Source of the DNA: an uncultured Eubacteriales bacterium
GTDB taxonomy: Bacteria; Bacillota; Clostridia; Christensenellales; CAG-138
Reading direction: 5' to 3'
Length of the DNA: 45,528 nucleotides
NCBI GenBank assembly: GCA_902789675.1
Contig: CADAPG010000006.1
Coordinates: 1 to 45,528 of the forward strand
A model generated the notes under the pieces. It saw only the letters and a list, made by a program, of their open reading frames with translations. It searched no databases and was not told the DNA's origin. Numbering within the stretch: the first letter of the stretch is position 1; every line of letters begins with the position of its first letter. Positions 1 to 8,512 of this stretch are shown one piece after another. The translations under genes and the position numbers were made by a program.

Positions 1-773
1 ATGCCGTTCGATTCGCCCTTCAGATGGATCGGCGGGTCATAGAGCGCGTTCTTGTCCTCCTGAATGTAGCGCACGAAATCGGAAAGACCGCCGTCGAACT
101 TGAATTCGGCGTGGTGCTGCTTTTCGCGCTGATCGTCCAGAACGAGCTTGACGCCGCGGTTCAGGTACGCGAGCTCGCGGAGCCGCTTCATGACGACCGA
201 ATACTGCATGTCGATCGTTTCGAACACGCGGTCGTCGGGCAAAAACGTCACGACCGTGCCCTGTCTGCGGGTTCTGCCGGTCTCGGTAAGCGGATACTTC
301 GGTTTACCGGAAACGATCTTGCCCTCGTCGTTTTCGACGCTTTCGAACTCCATCTTGTAGGCGCGGTTCTCGTGATAGACCTCCACGACGAGCCAGCGGG
401 ACAGCGCGTTCACGACCGAAGCGCCGACGCCGTGCAGACCGCCGGAATAGGAATACGCCGCGTTGCCGAACTTGCCGCCGGCGTGCAGCTGCGTAAAGAC
501 GACCTCGACGCCGGAAACGCCGAGCTTCTCATGGATGCCGGTGGGGATGCCGCGTCCGTTGTCGGTCACCGTGACCGAATGATCGCGGTGCAGCGTCACG
601 GTGATCTCGTCCGCGTAGCCGTTCGCCGCTTCGTCGATCGCGTTGTCCACGATCTCCCAGAGGAGATGGTGCAGTCCCGGCAGACCTGTCGAGCCGATGT
701 ACATGCCCGGGCGCATCCGGACCGCGTCCAGACCCTCCATGACTGTTATATTTTTGACGGAATATTCTTCCAT
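1..773 (-). CDS. Type IIA DNA topoisomerase subunit B (GyrB/ParE family), N-terminal part
   Basis: The reading frame enters from the left edge, so only the first 257 residues are present. It opens MEEYSVKNITVMEGLDAV and continues with the GHKL ATPase signatures of GyrB/ParE: RPGMYIGST, the Mg/ATP helix EIVDNAIDEA, the DNGRGIPTG loop, and the ATP-lid segment GGLHGVGASVVNAL. The transducer domain begins before the edge. This subunit hydrolyses ATP to drive DNA strand passage with a GyrA/ParC partner. The start at 773 is fixed by GGAGG six bases upstream, and a TATAAT lies further upstream. GyrB and ParE cannot be separated from this part alone, so no symbol is given. The gene is divergent from rsmH. 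Confidence 0.93.
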   Translation of the reverse strand, partial: MEEYSVKNITVMEGLDAVRMRPGMYIGSTGLPGLHHLLWEIVDNAIDEAANGYADEITVTLHRDHSVTVTDNGRGIPTGIHEKLGVSGVEVVFTQLHAGGKFGNAAYSYSGGLHGVGASVVNALSRWLVVEVYHENRAYKMEFESVENDEGKIVSGKPKYPLTETGRTRRQGTVVTFLPDDRVFETIDMQYSVVMKRLRELAYLNRGVKLVLDDQREKQHHAEFKFDGGLSDFVRYIQEDKNALYDPPIHLKGESNG

Positions 774-801
774 ATATATCCTCCGAAATCAGGTTCCAGA
801 C

Positions 802-829
802 ATTATACCACAAGATATTGTGTTTGCGG
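802..829 (-). promoter_or_regulatory. Probable promoter of the topoisomerase B gene
   Basis: On the minus strand a perfect TATAAT (802-807) lies about 30 bases before the start codon. The -35 region is poor (TCCGCA at a 17-base spacing), so the call rests mainly on the -10 box and its position. The stretch 774-978 holds only this promoter and the rsmH promoter. Confidence 0.5.
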
Positions 830-899
830 AATTTTTGCTCCGCATTTTACGTTTTATTCATATTTCATGGAAAATTTGCTTTTCGTACGCAATTATGGG

Positions 900-928
900 G
901 TGACAAGATCGGTCGATTGGTGTATAAT
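900..928 (+). promoter_or_regulatory. Sigma-A-type promoter of the rsmH/dcw cluster
   Basis: GTGACA at 900-905, a 17-base spacer, then TATAAT at 923-928. It is about 50 bases before the rsmH start and is the only clear promoter before the long cell-wall run that follows. No mraZ gene precedes rsmH. Confidence 0.75.
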
Positions 929-978
929 CTACGATGTATTTATATGTGGAAGTGTACCGTTACGGGGAAAGGAGCCGC

Positions 979-1923
979 ATGGAGACCGGATTTCATCATG
1001 TGCCGATCATGGTTTCGGAAGTGCTGGAGCTTTTAGAGCCCGCCCGCGGCGGGATCTTCGTGGACGGCACGCTCGGCGGCGGCGGTCACGCGGAGGCGGT
1101 GCTTTCCGCGCTGCCGGAGGGCGGACGGCTCTTCGGCATCGACCGCGACGACGAAGCGCTCCGGGCGGCAGGCGCAAGGCTTGCGCGCTTCGGCGACCGC
1201 TTCACGGCGATCAAGGGCAACTTCTTCGATATGAAAGCGCTGCTTTCGGAATACGGGATCAACAGGGTCGACGGGATCCTTCTGGACCTCGGCGTTTCCT
1301 CGCATCAGCTCGACGCGGCGGAACGCGGCTTCTCCTACAAGGCGGAAGCGCCGCTCGACATGCGCATGGATCAAAGCGCGTTGCTTTCGGCGCGGACCGT
1401 GGTCAACGAGTGGTCCGAGGCGGAACTTAAGCGCATCTTCTGGGAGTACGGCGAGGAGAAGTTTTCCGGGAAGATCGCGAACCGCATCGTCGAACGGCGG
1501 AAGGAAAAGCCGATCGAAACGACGACGGAGCTTGCGGAGCTCATCAAAGGCGCGATCCCCGCAAAGTTCCGGAACGAGCCGCAGCATCCGGCGCGGCGGT
1601 GCTTCCAGGCGATCCGCATCGCGGTCAACGGCGAGCTGGACGGGCTGAACGATGCAATTCAGGCGGCGCACGATCTTCTGAATCCCGGCGGGCGGCTGGC
1701 GATCCTGACGTTCCATTCGCTCGAGGACCGGATCGTGAAGAACGCGTTCCGCACGTTTGAAAACCCGTGCACCTGCCCGAAATCGGCGCCGGTGTGCATC
1801 TGCGGCAAAAAGCCCACGGCAAAGGTTCTGACGCGGCATCCGCTGATCGCGTCGGAACAGGAACAGAAAGAGAATTCGCGCGCGACGAGCGCAAAGCTTC
1901 GCGCGATCGTGCGCATGGATTGA
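979..1923 (+). CDS. rsmH: 16S rRNA (cytosine(1402)-N(4))-methyltransferase RsmH
   Basis: This 314-residue protein methylates N4 of C1402 in the ribosomal decoding centre using S-adenosylmethionine, and its length is usual for the family. The SAM-binding motif DGTLGGGGH begins at residue 29, followed by GIDRDDEAL. The family block LDLGVSSHQLD starts near residue 101 and is followed by RGFSY and APLDMRMD. The C-terminal FQAIRIAVNGELDGL block is also present. The start at 979 is preferred over an in-frame ATG at 934 because AAAGGAG lies just before it and family homology begins there. It heads the division/wall cluster, as mraW usually does. Confidence 0.97.
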   Translation: METGFHHVPIMVSEVLELLEPARGGIFVDGTLGGGGHAEAVLSALPEGGRLFGIDRDDEALRAAGARLARFGDRFTAIKGNFFDMKALLSEYGINRVDGILLDLGVSSHQLDAAERGFSYKAEAPLDMRMDQSALLSARTVVNEWSEAELKRIFWEYGEEKFSGKIANRIVERRKEKPIETTTELAELIKGAIPAKFRNEPQHPARRCFQAIRIAVNGELDGLNDAIQAAHDLLNPGGRLAILTFHSLEDRIVKNAFRTFENPCTCPKSAPVCICGKKPTAKVLTRHPLIASEQEQKENSRATSAKLRAIVRMD

Positions 1924-1960
1924 CCTCTGCGGTCATACTGATGAAGAAAGGAGATGCGGC

Positions 1961-2482
1961 ATGGACGTTCAGTTCGATGAGGATCAGCCGAAAGGCGGCA
2001 GCGCAAAAACGCGGATCTATTCGCCGACCAAGTCGGGCAAGCCGACGCCGGTCCTCGAAGACGCGTCGATGCCGATCCGTCCGCAGCCGACCCGGCATCC
2101 GGTCAAGAAGAAAAAGAACGTACGCACCGAGGTGCGGCTGACCTCGGCAAGCAAGATCCTGATCCTGCTGTCCGTCTTCGTGATTGCGGCGACGGCGCTG
2201 TTCGCGCTGTTCGGCGCGGCGGATTACGCGCGCATCATCAGCGACACCGCAGCCGTCAACAAGGAAATCGACACCTATAACGATCAGATCTCACAGATCC
2301 GGAAAACGGAGAGCTCGATGAACGACTTTGCGACCATCAACGAAGTCTGCCGCAGGCTCGGCATGACGATGAACTGGTACAGGGGAAGCGGCTCCGACAC
2401 GGCGTTCAGCACGCAGCCGTCCGCAACGGCGCCCGCAACGCGCGCGCCCGAGACCCCCGCGCCGGGTGGAGAAGAACCATGA
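1961..2482 (+). CDS. FtsL-like cell-division protein
   Basis: A 173-residue bitopic membrane protein. A basic, proline-rich cytoplasmic stretch of about 60 residues precedes one membrane helix (about 63-86, ILILLSVFVIAATALFALF). After it comes a heptad-like segment (VNKEIDTYNDQISQIRK) and a short membrane-distal motif, INEVCRRLGM, typical of FtsL/DivIC proteins. The tail is rich in Pro, Thr and Ala. FtsL-type proteins pair with DivIC/FtsB and DivIB/FtsQ to activate septal wall synthesis. Sequence identity in this family is weak, so the call leans on topology and on the position between rsmH and the class B PBP. AAAGGAG precedes the start, and the stop overlaps the next start as ATGA. Confidence 0.8.
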   Translation: MDVQFDEDQPKGGSAKTRIYSPTKSGKPTPVLEDASMPIRPQPTRHPVKKKKNVRTEVRLTSASKILILLSVFVIAATALFALFGAADYARIISDTAAVNKEIDTYNDQISQIRKTESSMNDFATINEVCRRLGMTMNWYRGSGSDTAFSTQPSATAPATRAPETPAPGGEEP

Positions 2483-4638
2483 AGCTGTTGAAACTCGGCA
2501 GACGCCGCCGGAACGCCCGCCCCGCAAAGTCGGGACGCAGCGGAAAGGTACGGATCGCGCCGCAAAAAAGAAAACTGCTGGTTGCAATGCTGATCGCGGG
2601 CGTTGCCTTTTTGCTGATCATCGGCAAGCTCTTTATCGTTTCGATGGTGCAGGGAGACTATTGGACGGGGAAGGCGTTGAGTCAGTGGAAGCGCGTGACC
2701 TCGCTGAAGGCGGAGCGCGGCCGCATCCTCGACCGCAACGGCACGGTGCTCGCGTCGTCCTATACGACCTATCAGGTCTGCGTGAACCCGCAGAACATCC
2801 AGGAGTCCGACCGCGAGCGTATCGCGTACATCCTGTCGACGTATCTCGATATGAACTACGATACGGTCTACGCGAAGCTGATAAAAACGAGAAAGAAGAA
2901 CAAGGACGATCCGAACGATCACGAACGCGTGCTGCTCTCGCAGGTCAAGCTCAAGGACCAGGTCGACAAGGAAGTTATCTCTAAGCTCAACTCCATGCAG
3001 CTCGGCAGCGGCGTGAGCTACTACAGCGACGTCAAGCGCGACTATCCGGAATCCGGCTACTATGCGCAGCTGATCGGCTTTACGAACATCGACGGCGACG
3101 GACAGACCGGCGTGGAGCTGACGTACAACAAGTATCTCGCGGGCGAGGACGGCTATCAGAAGGCGGACACGGACCGCGACAACAACCCGGTCCCCGGCGG
3201 CGAGGAGGAGTATGTTGAATCCATTCCCGGCGCTGACGTGGTGCTGACGGTGGACACGGGCTATCAGGGCATCCTTGAAAACGCGCTGCAGGAAGCGTGT
3301 GTGATCAACAACGCGAAGAGCGTGCAGGGGATCCTGATGGTGCCGGACACCGGCGAGATCCTCGCGATCGGCACATATCCGACGTTCGACAGCTCGAACC
3401 CGCCGCGTTCCGACGCAAAGACGCTGCTGGAGCTTTCGAAAAACCGTATTGTGACGGACACGTACGAGCCCGGCTCGACGTTCAAGGTCGTCACGCTCGC
3501 ATCCGCGCTCGAATCCGGCACGGTGACGACGGCATCGCGCTTCAAGTGCAGCGGCTCGATGCTGGTCAAGGGCGAAAAGATCAAGTGCTGGAAGAGCGGC
3601 GGACACGGCGAGGAAAGCCTGCAGGAAGCGGTGCAGAACAGCTGCAATCCGGCGTTTATGACGATGGCGCTCAAGATGGGCGTCGACACGTTCTACGACT
3701 ACATTTTCCGCTTCGGATTCGACGAACCGACCGGCTCCGGCGTCATGGGCGAAACGAGCGGCACCGTTACGCACAAGAAGTACATCCGCGACGCGGACCT
3801 TGCGCGCATCGGGTTCGGTCAGAGCATCAGCTGCACGGGCATGCAGCTTGTGATGGCGTTCAACGCCTGCATCAACGGCGGCGAGCTTCTGAAGCCGTAC
3901 GTCGTTTCCGAGATCGTCGACAAGTCCGGCAACGTTCTGATGAAAAACGAACGCACCGTCGTGCGGCGCGTGATCTCGCCGGGCACTTCGGCGACGATCC
4001 GCAGCCTTCTGCGCGGCGTTGTGGAAAACGGCAGCGGCAAGAACGCGCAGGTCCCCGGCTATTCGGTCGGCGGCAAGACGGGCACGTCGCAGAAGGTCGA
4101 CGAGCCGCAGGTGCCGCAGGTATACGGCAGCACGGTCGCCGCGCCGTTTGTGCAGCAGGTGCTGGCGGCGGCGCTCTCGTACGCGGGCGTTACGCCGGAC
4201 ATCGACAGCTCGATCGCAACGGTCCCGAACGTACGCGGACTGACCGTCGAGCAGGCGAATCAGGCGCTGAAGGACGCGGGGCTGACGCCGATCTATATCG
4301 AGGCGGAGCTGCAGTCGACGGTGTCGAACCAGTCGCCGGCGGCGAACACGCAGGTCGTGCGCGGCAGCACGGTCATGCTGTATTCCACGGGATATTCCTT
4401 CTTTTCGGAGCTGAACGAGGAGGTCGAGACGGTCGAGGTGCCGGATCTGACCGGCAAGGACCGCATCGACGCGCTCGACGCGTTGAAGAAGCTCGGGCTG
4501 ATCATCGACTACGACCGGCATCACTGCGCCGGCAAGGTCAACTATCAGGACATTATGGCGGGGTATAAAGTGCCTGTCGGCACGGTCATCCACGTGACGT
4601 TCGAGTATGCAAGCTCGAACACAAACAACGAAGATTAA
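2479..4638 (+). CDS. Class B penicillin-binding protein with PASTA domains (SpoVD/FtsI type), probable internal deletion
   Basis: A 719-residue DD-transpeptidase of division or spore-cortex synthesis. It has a basic cytoplasmic tail, a membrane anchor at about 33-55, and a dimerisation domain with AERGRILDRNGTVLA. The transpeptidase domain carries S333-T-F-K336, S388-C-N390 and K533-T-G. Two PASTA domains follow, at about 582-640 (VPNVRG) and 654-714 (VPDLTG). Oddity: after KTGTSQKV (V540) the sequence runs straight into DEPQVPQVYGSTVAAPF. Family members have roughly 35 residues between these blocks, including the YI-SFVGFAPADDP strand, so part of the transpeptidase sheet appears to be missing in frame. 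It overlaps the FtsL-like gene by 4 bases. SpoVD and FtsI cannot be told apart by sequence alone. Confidence 0.9.
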   Translation: MKLLKLGRRRRNARPAKSGRSGKVRIAPQKRKLLVAMLIAGVAFLLIIGKLFIVSMVQGDYWTGKALSQWKRVTSLKAERGRILDRNGTVLASSYTTYQVCVNPQNIQESDRERIAYILSTYLDMNYDTVYAKLIKTRKKNKDDPNDHERVLLSQVKLKDQVDKEVISKLNSMQLGSGVSYYSDVKRDYPESGYYAQLIGFTNIDGDGQTGVELTYNKYLAGEDGYQKADTDRDNNPVPGGEEEYVESIPGADVVLTVDTGYQGILENALQEACVINNAKSVQGILMVPDTGEILAIGTYPTFDSSNPPRSDAKTLLELSKNRIVTDTYEPGSTFKVVTLASALESGTVTTASRFKCSGSMLVKGEKIKCWKSGGHGEESLQEAVQNSCNPAFMTMALKMGVDTFYDYIFRFGFDEPTGSGVMGETSGTVTHKKYIRDADLARIGFGQSISCTGMQLVMAFNACINGGELLKPYVVSEIVDKSGNVLMKNERTVVRRVISPGTSATIRSLLRGVVENGSGKNAQVPGYSVGGKTGTSQKVDEPQVPQVYGSTVAAPFVQQVLAAALSYAGVTPDIDSSIATVPNVRGLTVEQANQALKDAGLTPIYIEAELQSTVSNQSPAANTQVVRGSTVMLYSTGYSFFSELNEEVETVEVPDLTGKDRIDALDALKKLGLIIDYDRHHCAGKVNYQDIMAGYKVPVGTVIHVTFEYASSNTNNED

Positions 4639-4654
4639 ACCGGGGGAAAAAAGA

Positions 4655-6088
4655 ATGCTGTTATCAACGATTGCCGCAGATCTCGGAATGACGGTCACGG
4701 GCGGCGACGCCGAGATCACATCGGTGGAGTACGATTCCAGAAAGGTCAAGGACGGAAGCCTGTTCTGCTGCATGCAGGGACTTGTCTCCGACGGACACAA
4801 CTTTGCCGCGCAGGCGGTGGAAAAGGGCGCGAAGGCGCTGCTGGTCGAACGGTATCTGCCGCTCGACGTGCCGCAGATCGTGGTGCCGGACGGGCGCGTC
4901 GCAATGGCGCACGCCGCCGCGGCGTTTTACGGACATCCCGAGCGCGAGATGATCATGCTCGGCGTCACCGGCACGAACGGCAAGACGAGCACGACCTACA
5001 TGGTCAAGTCGATCGCCGAGGCGGCGGGCAAAAAAGTCGGTCTCATCGGCACGATCCGCAACATGATCGGCGACACGATGCTCGAGACCGGACGCACCAC
5101 GCCGGAATCGGCGGACCTGTTCGCGCTTCTTCGCGGCATGGCGGACGAGAAGGTCGACCTCGTCATCATGGAGGTTTCGAGCCACGCGCTCGTGCAGGAC
5201 CGCGTTGCGGGGATCCCGTTCCGCGTCGGGCTCTTTACGAACCTCACGCAGGATCATCTCGATTATCACAAGACCTTCGATCACTATCTCGAAGCGAAAA
5301 AGCTGCTGTTCCGGCAGAGCGATCTTGCGATCATCAACATCGACGACGCGTATGCGGAGCGCATGATGGACGGGCTTACCATTCCGATCAGAACGATGGG
5401 CATCCAGCACCGCGCGGACTACACGGCGATCAACATCGACATCCGCACCGACGGCGTGCGCTTCCATCTGCGCACTCCGAACGGCGAGGGTCCCGTGCGC
5501 ATGCACATCTCCGGGCTGTTCTCGGTCTACAACGCCATGGGCGCGGCGGCGATGACGCAGGCGATCGGCATTTCCTTTGCCGACATTCTGAAGGGGCTCG
5601 AATCGCTGTCCGGCGTTTCGGGACGGCTCCAGTCCGTCGACACGAACGGGCGTCCGTTCTCGGTTTATGTGGACTATGCGCATACGCCGGACGCGCTCGA
5701 AAACGTGCTGACCTCGGTGCGGGAGTTCGCGAAGGCGCGCGTCGTGAGCCTGTTCGGCTGCGGCGGCGACCGCGACCGCACGAAGCGCCCGATCATGGGC
5801 GAGATCGGCGGACGGCATTCGGATTTCGTCGTCGTGACCAGCGACAACCCGCGCACCGAGAACCCGGACGACATCGTGCGCGCCGTGGAGCTCGGCGTGC
5901 AGAAGAGCGGAACGCCGTACGTTTCGATCGTGAACCGCAGGGACGCGATCGCGTACGCGCTTTCGATCCTCGAGCCGGACGACATTCTGGTGATCGCGGG
6001 CAAGGGGCATGAGAATTATCAGGAGATCAACGGCGTCAAGCACCACTTCGACGACCGCGAGATCGTGGAAGAGATCCTGAAGGATTAA
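4655..6088 (+). CDS. murE: UDP-MurNAc-tripeptide ligase MurE (meso-diaminopimelate-adding)
   Basis: A 477-residue cytoplasmic Mur ligase that adds the third stem residue to UDP-MurNAc-L-Ala-D-Glu with ATP. The ATP loop GTNGKTS is at 106-112. EVSSHAL and TNLTQDHLDYH form the central domain, and the Lys usually carbamylated is K215 in LEAKKLLF. The C-terminal DNPR motif (397-400) is the known marker for meso-diaminopimelate rather than lysine. An ATG 48 bases upstream lies inside the PBP gene, so the start at 4655 is preferred; its ribosome site (GGGGG) is poor. The usual next gene, murF, is missing: mraY starts 15 bases later. Confidence 0.96.
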   Translation: MLLSTIAADLGMTVTGGDAEITSVEYDSRKVKDGSLFCCMQGLVSDGHNFAAQAVEKGAKALLVERYLPLDVPQIVVPDGRVAMAHAAAAFYGHPEREMIMLGVTGTNGKTSTTYMVKSIAEAAGKKVGLIGTIRNMIGDTMLETGRTTPESADLFALLRGMADEKVDLVIMEVSSHALVQDRVAGIPFRVGLFTNLTQDHLDYHKTFDHYLEAKKLLFRQSDLAIINIDDAYAERMMDGLTIPIRTMGIQHRADYTAINIDIRTDGVRFHLRTPNGEGPVRMHISGLFSVYNAMGAAAMTQAIGISFADILKGLESLSGVSGRLQSVDTNGRPFSVYVDYAHTPDALENVLTSVREFAKARVVSLFGCGGDRDRTKRPIMGEIGGRHSDFVVVTSDNPRTENPDDIVRAVELGVQKSGTPYVSIVNRRDAIAYALSILEPDDILVIAGKGHENYQEINGVKHHFDDREIVEEILKD

Positions 6089-6103
6089 AAAAGGGGACGG
6101 AGT

Positions 6104-7141
6104 ATGGAAACCATCGTACTGAAATCGCTGCTTGCGCTGCTCGTCGCGTTCGGCGTCGCGGCGCTTCTGGGACCGATCGTGATCCCGATCCTGCACCGGC
6201 TGAAGTTCGGTCAGAACGTGCGTGACGACGGACCGAAGACGCATCTCAAAAAGCAGAACACGCCCACGATGGGCGGCGTGATGATCCTGGTCGCGATCCT
6301 GCTTGCGACGCTGATCTTCTCCGACCGGAAGTATTCCCTGACCGTGTGGGCGCTTCTCATGACGGTGCTCTTCGGACTCGTGGGATTTCTGGACGACTTC
6401 ATCAAGATCGTGAAGAAGCGTTCGCTCGGGCTTCGCGCCTGGCAGAAGATCGTCGCGCAGTTTGTGCTGTCGCTCGGCTTTGCGATCGCGATGTATTTCC
6501 ATCCGCAGGTGGGTCCGACGATCTGGCTCGACAGGCTCGATCTCGGCATCTTCTATATCCCGTTTGCAATGTTCGTCATCATCGCGGTCGTCAACTCCGT
6601 GAACCTGATCGACGGACTCGACGGACTTTCAAGCTCCGTCACTTCGGTCTACTCGCTCGCCACGGGCGTTATGCTCGTGCTGTACGTGCTGACGTTCCCG
6701 AAGACGGCGGCGGAACCGGACGTCTCCGCGCAGATCTCTTCGCAGGGTATGCTGGACGGGCTTTCGGGACTTGCGGCGTTTGCGTTCGCGGTCGCGGGCG
6801 GATGCCTGGGCTTCCTGGTGCACAACGCCTATCCCGCCAAGGTTTTCATGGGCGATCTCGGCGCGTTCACGCTCGGCGGCGCGGTCGCCGCGATGGCGCT
6901 TCTTTCCCGCACCTCACTGCTGCTGCCGCTGATGGGCATCCTGTATGTCGCGACGTCCGTTTCGGTCATTCTGCAGGTCGGTTCCTATAAGCTCCGCAAA
7001 AAGCGCATCTTCCGCATGGCGCCGCTGCACCATCATTTTGAACTCGGCGGCACGCCGGAAACGCGGATCGTTTCGATGTATACCGTCATCACAGCGATCG
7101 CAAGCGCGGGCGCGCTCATCATTTTCTGGCTCTGTAAGTAA
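6104..7141 (+). CDS. mraY: Phospho-MurNAc-pentapeptide transferase MraY
   Basis: A 345-residue polytopic membrane enzyme that moves phospho-MurNAc-pentapeptide from UDP to undecaprenyl phosphate, making lipid I. It shows the family signatures THLKKQNTPTMGG, the Mg-binding GFLDDFIK (D97, D98), NLIDGLDGL, KVFMGDLGAFTLGG, and the HHH motif at 309-311 in PLHHHFELGG. A stretch of about 20 extra residues (TFPKTAAEPDVSAQISSQGM) in the loop after NLIDGLDGL makes it slightly long. Ribosome site GGGGACGGAG. It sits 15 bases after murE and 9 before murD in the same run. Confidence 0.97.
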   Translation: METIVLKSLLALLVAFGVAALLGPIVIPILHRLKFGQNVRDDGPKTHLKKQNTPTMGGVMILVAILLATLIFSDRKYSLTVWALLMTVLFGLVGFLDDFIKIVKKRSLGLRAWQKIVAQFVLSLGFAIAMYFHPQVGPTIWLDRLDLGIFYIPFAMFVIIAVVNSVNLIDGLDGLSSSVTSVYSLATGVMLVLYVLTFPKTAAEPDVSAQISSQGMLDGLSGLAAFAFAVAGGCLGFLVHNAYPAKVFMGDLGAFTLGGAVAAMALLSRTSLLLPLMGILYVATSVSVILQVGSYKLRKKRIFRMAPLHHHFELGGTPETRIVSMYTVITAIASAGALIIFWLCK

Positions 7142-7150
7142 GGAGGATCT

Positions 7151-8500
7151 ATGGCAAAGCAAAAAACAGCGCTGATCGTCGGCATGGCAAAGAGCGGCAT
7201 CGCCGCGGCGCGCCTTCTGTATCAGGACAATTACCGCATCATCGTCAACGACATGAAGCCCGAGATCAAGGGGCTCTTTGAACAGCTTTCCGGCATCGCG
7301 TACGAGGTCAAGCTCGGCGCGAACCCGATGGATCTTCTGGACGGCGTGGACCTTCTGATCCCGAGTCCGATCATTCCGATGACGCGCAACTTCATCGTCG
7401 AGGCGAAGCGCCGCGGGATCGAGGTCATCTCCGAGATCGAGCTCGGCTACCGCTATTCAAAGGCGGACTTCGTCTGCATCACCGGCACCAACGGCAAAAC
7501 GACCTGCACGGCGCTGACCGGCGAGCTCTTCAAGGCGGCGGGCAGGAAAACTTTCGTGCTCGGCAACATCGGCGTCGCGATCTCGGCGCACGCGCTCGAA
7601 ACGCAGCCCGGAGACGTCGTCGTGGCGGAGACCGCCGCGCTGCAGCTCGAAGGCAACGTTCGCTTCCATGCGAAGGCGGCGGGCGTGTGCAACATCACGC
7701 CGGACCATCTCGACCATTTCGGCACGATGGAAAACTACATCGCGGCGAAGGCGAAGATCCTCGACAATCAGACCGCAGACGATTACGCCGTGCTGAACTG
7801 GGACGACGAAACGGTGAAAAACTTCGCGAAGCTCACCCCGGCGCACGTGCTGTACTTCTCCCGCAAAGAAGAGGTCGAAAACGGCATGTTCGTGCGCGAC
7901 GGCATGCTGATCTGCCGCATGAACGGCGAGGAGCATGCGCTCATGCACGCCGACGAGATCCGCATCCCGGGCGCGCACAACCTCGAAAACGCCATGCTCT
8001 GCGCGCTTCTGGGACTTTCGCAGGGGATCGCGCCGGAGACGATCCGGGAGGTCTTCAGGACCTTCGCGGGCGTCGAACACCGCATCGAGTACGTCTGCAC
8101 GAAGCAGGGCGTCGACTACATCAACGATTCGAAGGGCACGAACCCGGCAAGCACGATCCGCGCGATCGAGGCGATGAAGAAGCCGACCGTGCTGCTTTTG
8201 GGCGGCTACGACAAGCACATCGGCTTCGACGAGCTCTTCGAGGCGTTCACGCCGATCGTCAAGGCGTGCGTCGTGCTCGGCGACACGAAAAAACAGATTC
8301 TCGAATGCGCGAAGGCGCACGGCTATGAGAGCCTCATGCACACGGCGGAGACGTTCCGCGACGCCGTGGACAAGGCGCGCGACCTTGCCGAACCCGGCGA
8401 CTGCGTGCTCCTTAGCCCCGCCTGCGCAAGCTGGGACATGTTCGACAATTACGAAACGCGCGGAAGAGTGTTCAAAGAGATTGCGCGCGCATACGAATAA
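7151..8500 (+). CDS. murD: UDP-MurNAc-L-alanine:D-glutamate ligase MurD
   Basis: A 449-residue Mur ligase adding D-Glu to UDP-MurNAc-L-Ala. The N-terminal Rossmann-like domain starts IVGMAKSGIAAARLL. The ATP loop GTNGKTT starts at residue 112. The central domain carries NITPDHLDHFGTMENYIAAKAKI with the expected Lys. NDSKGTNPAST and LLLGGYDK-GF mark the C-terminal domain, which ends with LLSPACASWDMFDNYETRG, a MurD signature. AAGGAGG precedes the start. The gene lies between mraY and ftsW/spoVE, its usual position in Firmicutes. Confidence 0.97.
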   Translation: MAKQKTALIVGMAKSGIAAARLLYQDNYRIIVNDMKPEIKGLFEQLSGIAYEVKLGANPMDLLDGVDLLIPSPIIPMTRNFIVEAKRRGIEVISEIELGYRYSKADFVCITGTNGKTTCTALTGELFKAAGRKTFVLGNIGVAISAHALETQPGDVVVAETAALQLEGNVRFHAKAAGVCNITPDHLDHFGTMENYIAAKAKILDNQTADDYAVLNWDDETVKNFAKLTPAHVLYFSRKEEVENGMFVRDGMLICRMNGEEHALMHADEIRIPGAHNLENAMLCALLGLSQGIAPETIREVFRTFAGVEHRIEYVCTKQGVDYINDSKGTNPASTIRAIEAMKKPTVLLLGGYDKHIGFDELFEAFTPIVKACVVLGDTKKQILECAKAHGYESLMHTAETFRDAVDKARDLAEPGDCVLLSPACASWDMFDNYETRGRVFKEIARAYE

Positions 8501-8512
8501 ACCGGAGGCAGA

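Noticed and set aside
24..1430. Plus-strand 468-residue frame crossing the left-edge gene and rsmH
   Set aside because: It runs antisense to a clear GyrB/ParE frame and then out of phase through rsmH; the product has no recognisable features.
1033..1839. Long minus-strand open frames opposite rsmH, and likewise opposite most other genes (for example 2284-4800, 17318-20059, 36206-38719, 41405-42979)
   Set aside because: They are Arg/Ala/Val/His-rich shadows of GC-rich codon use in the real genes, with no motifs and no suitable ribosome sites.
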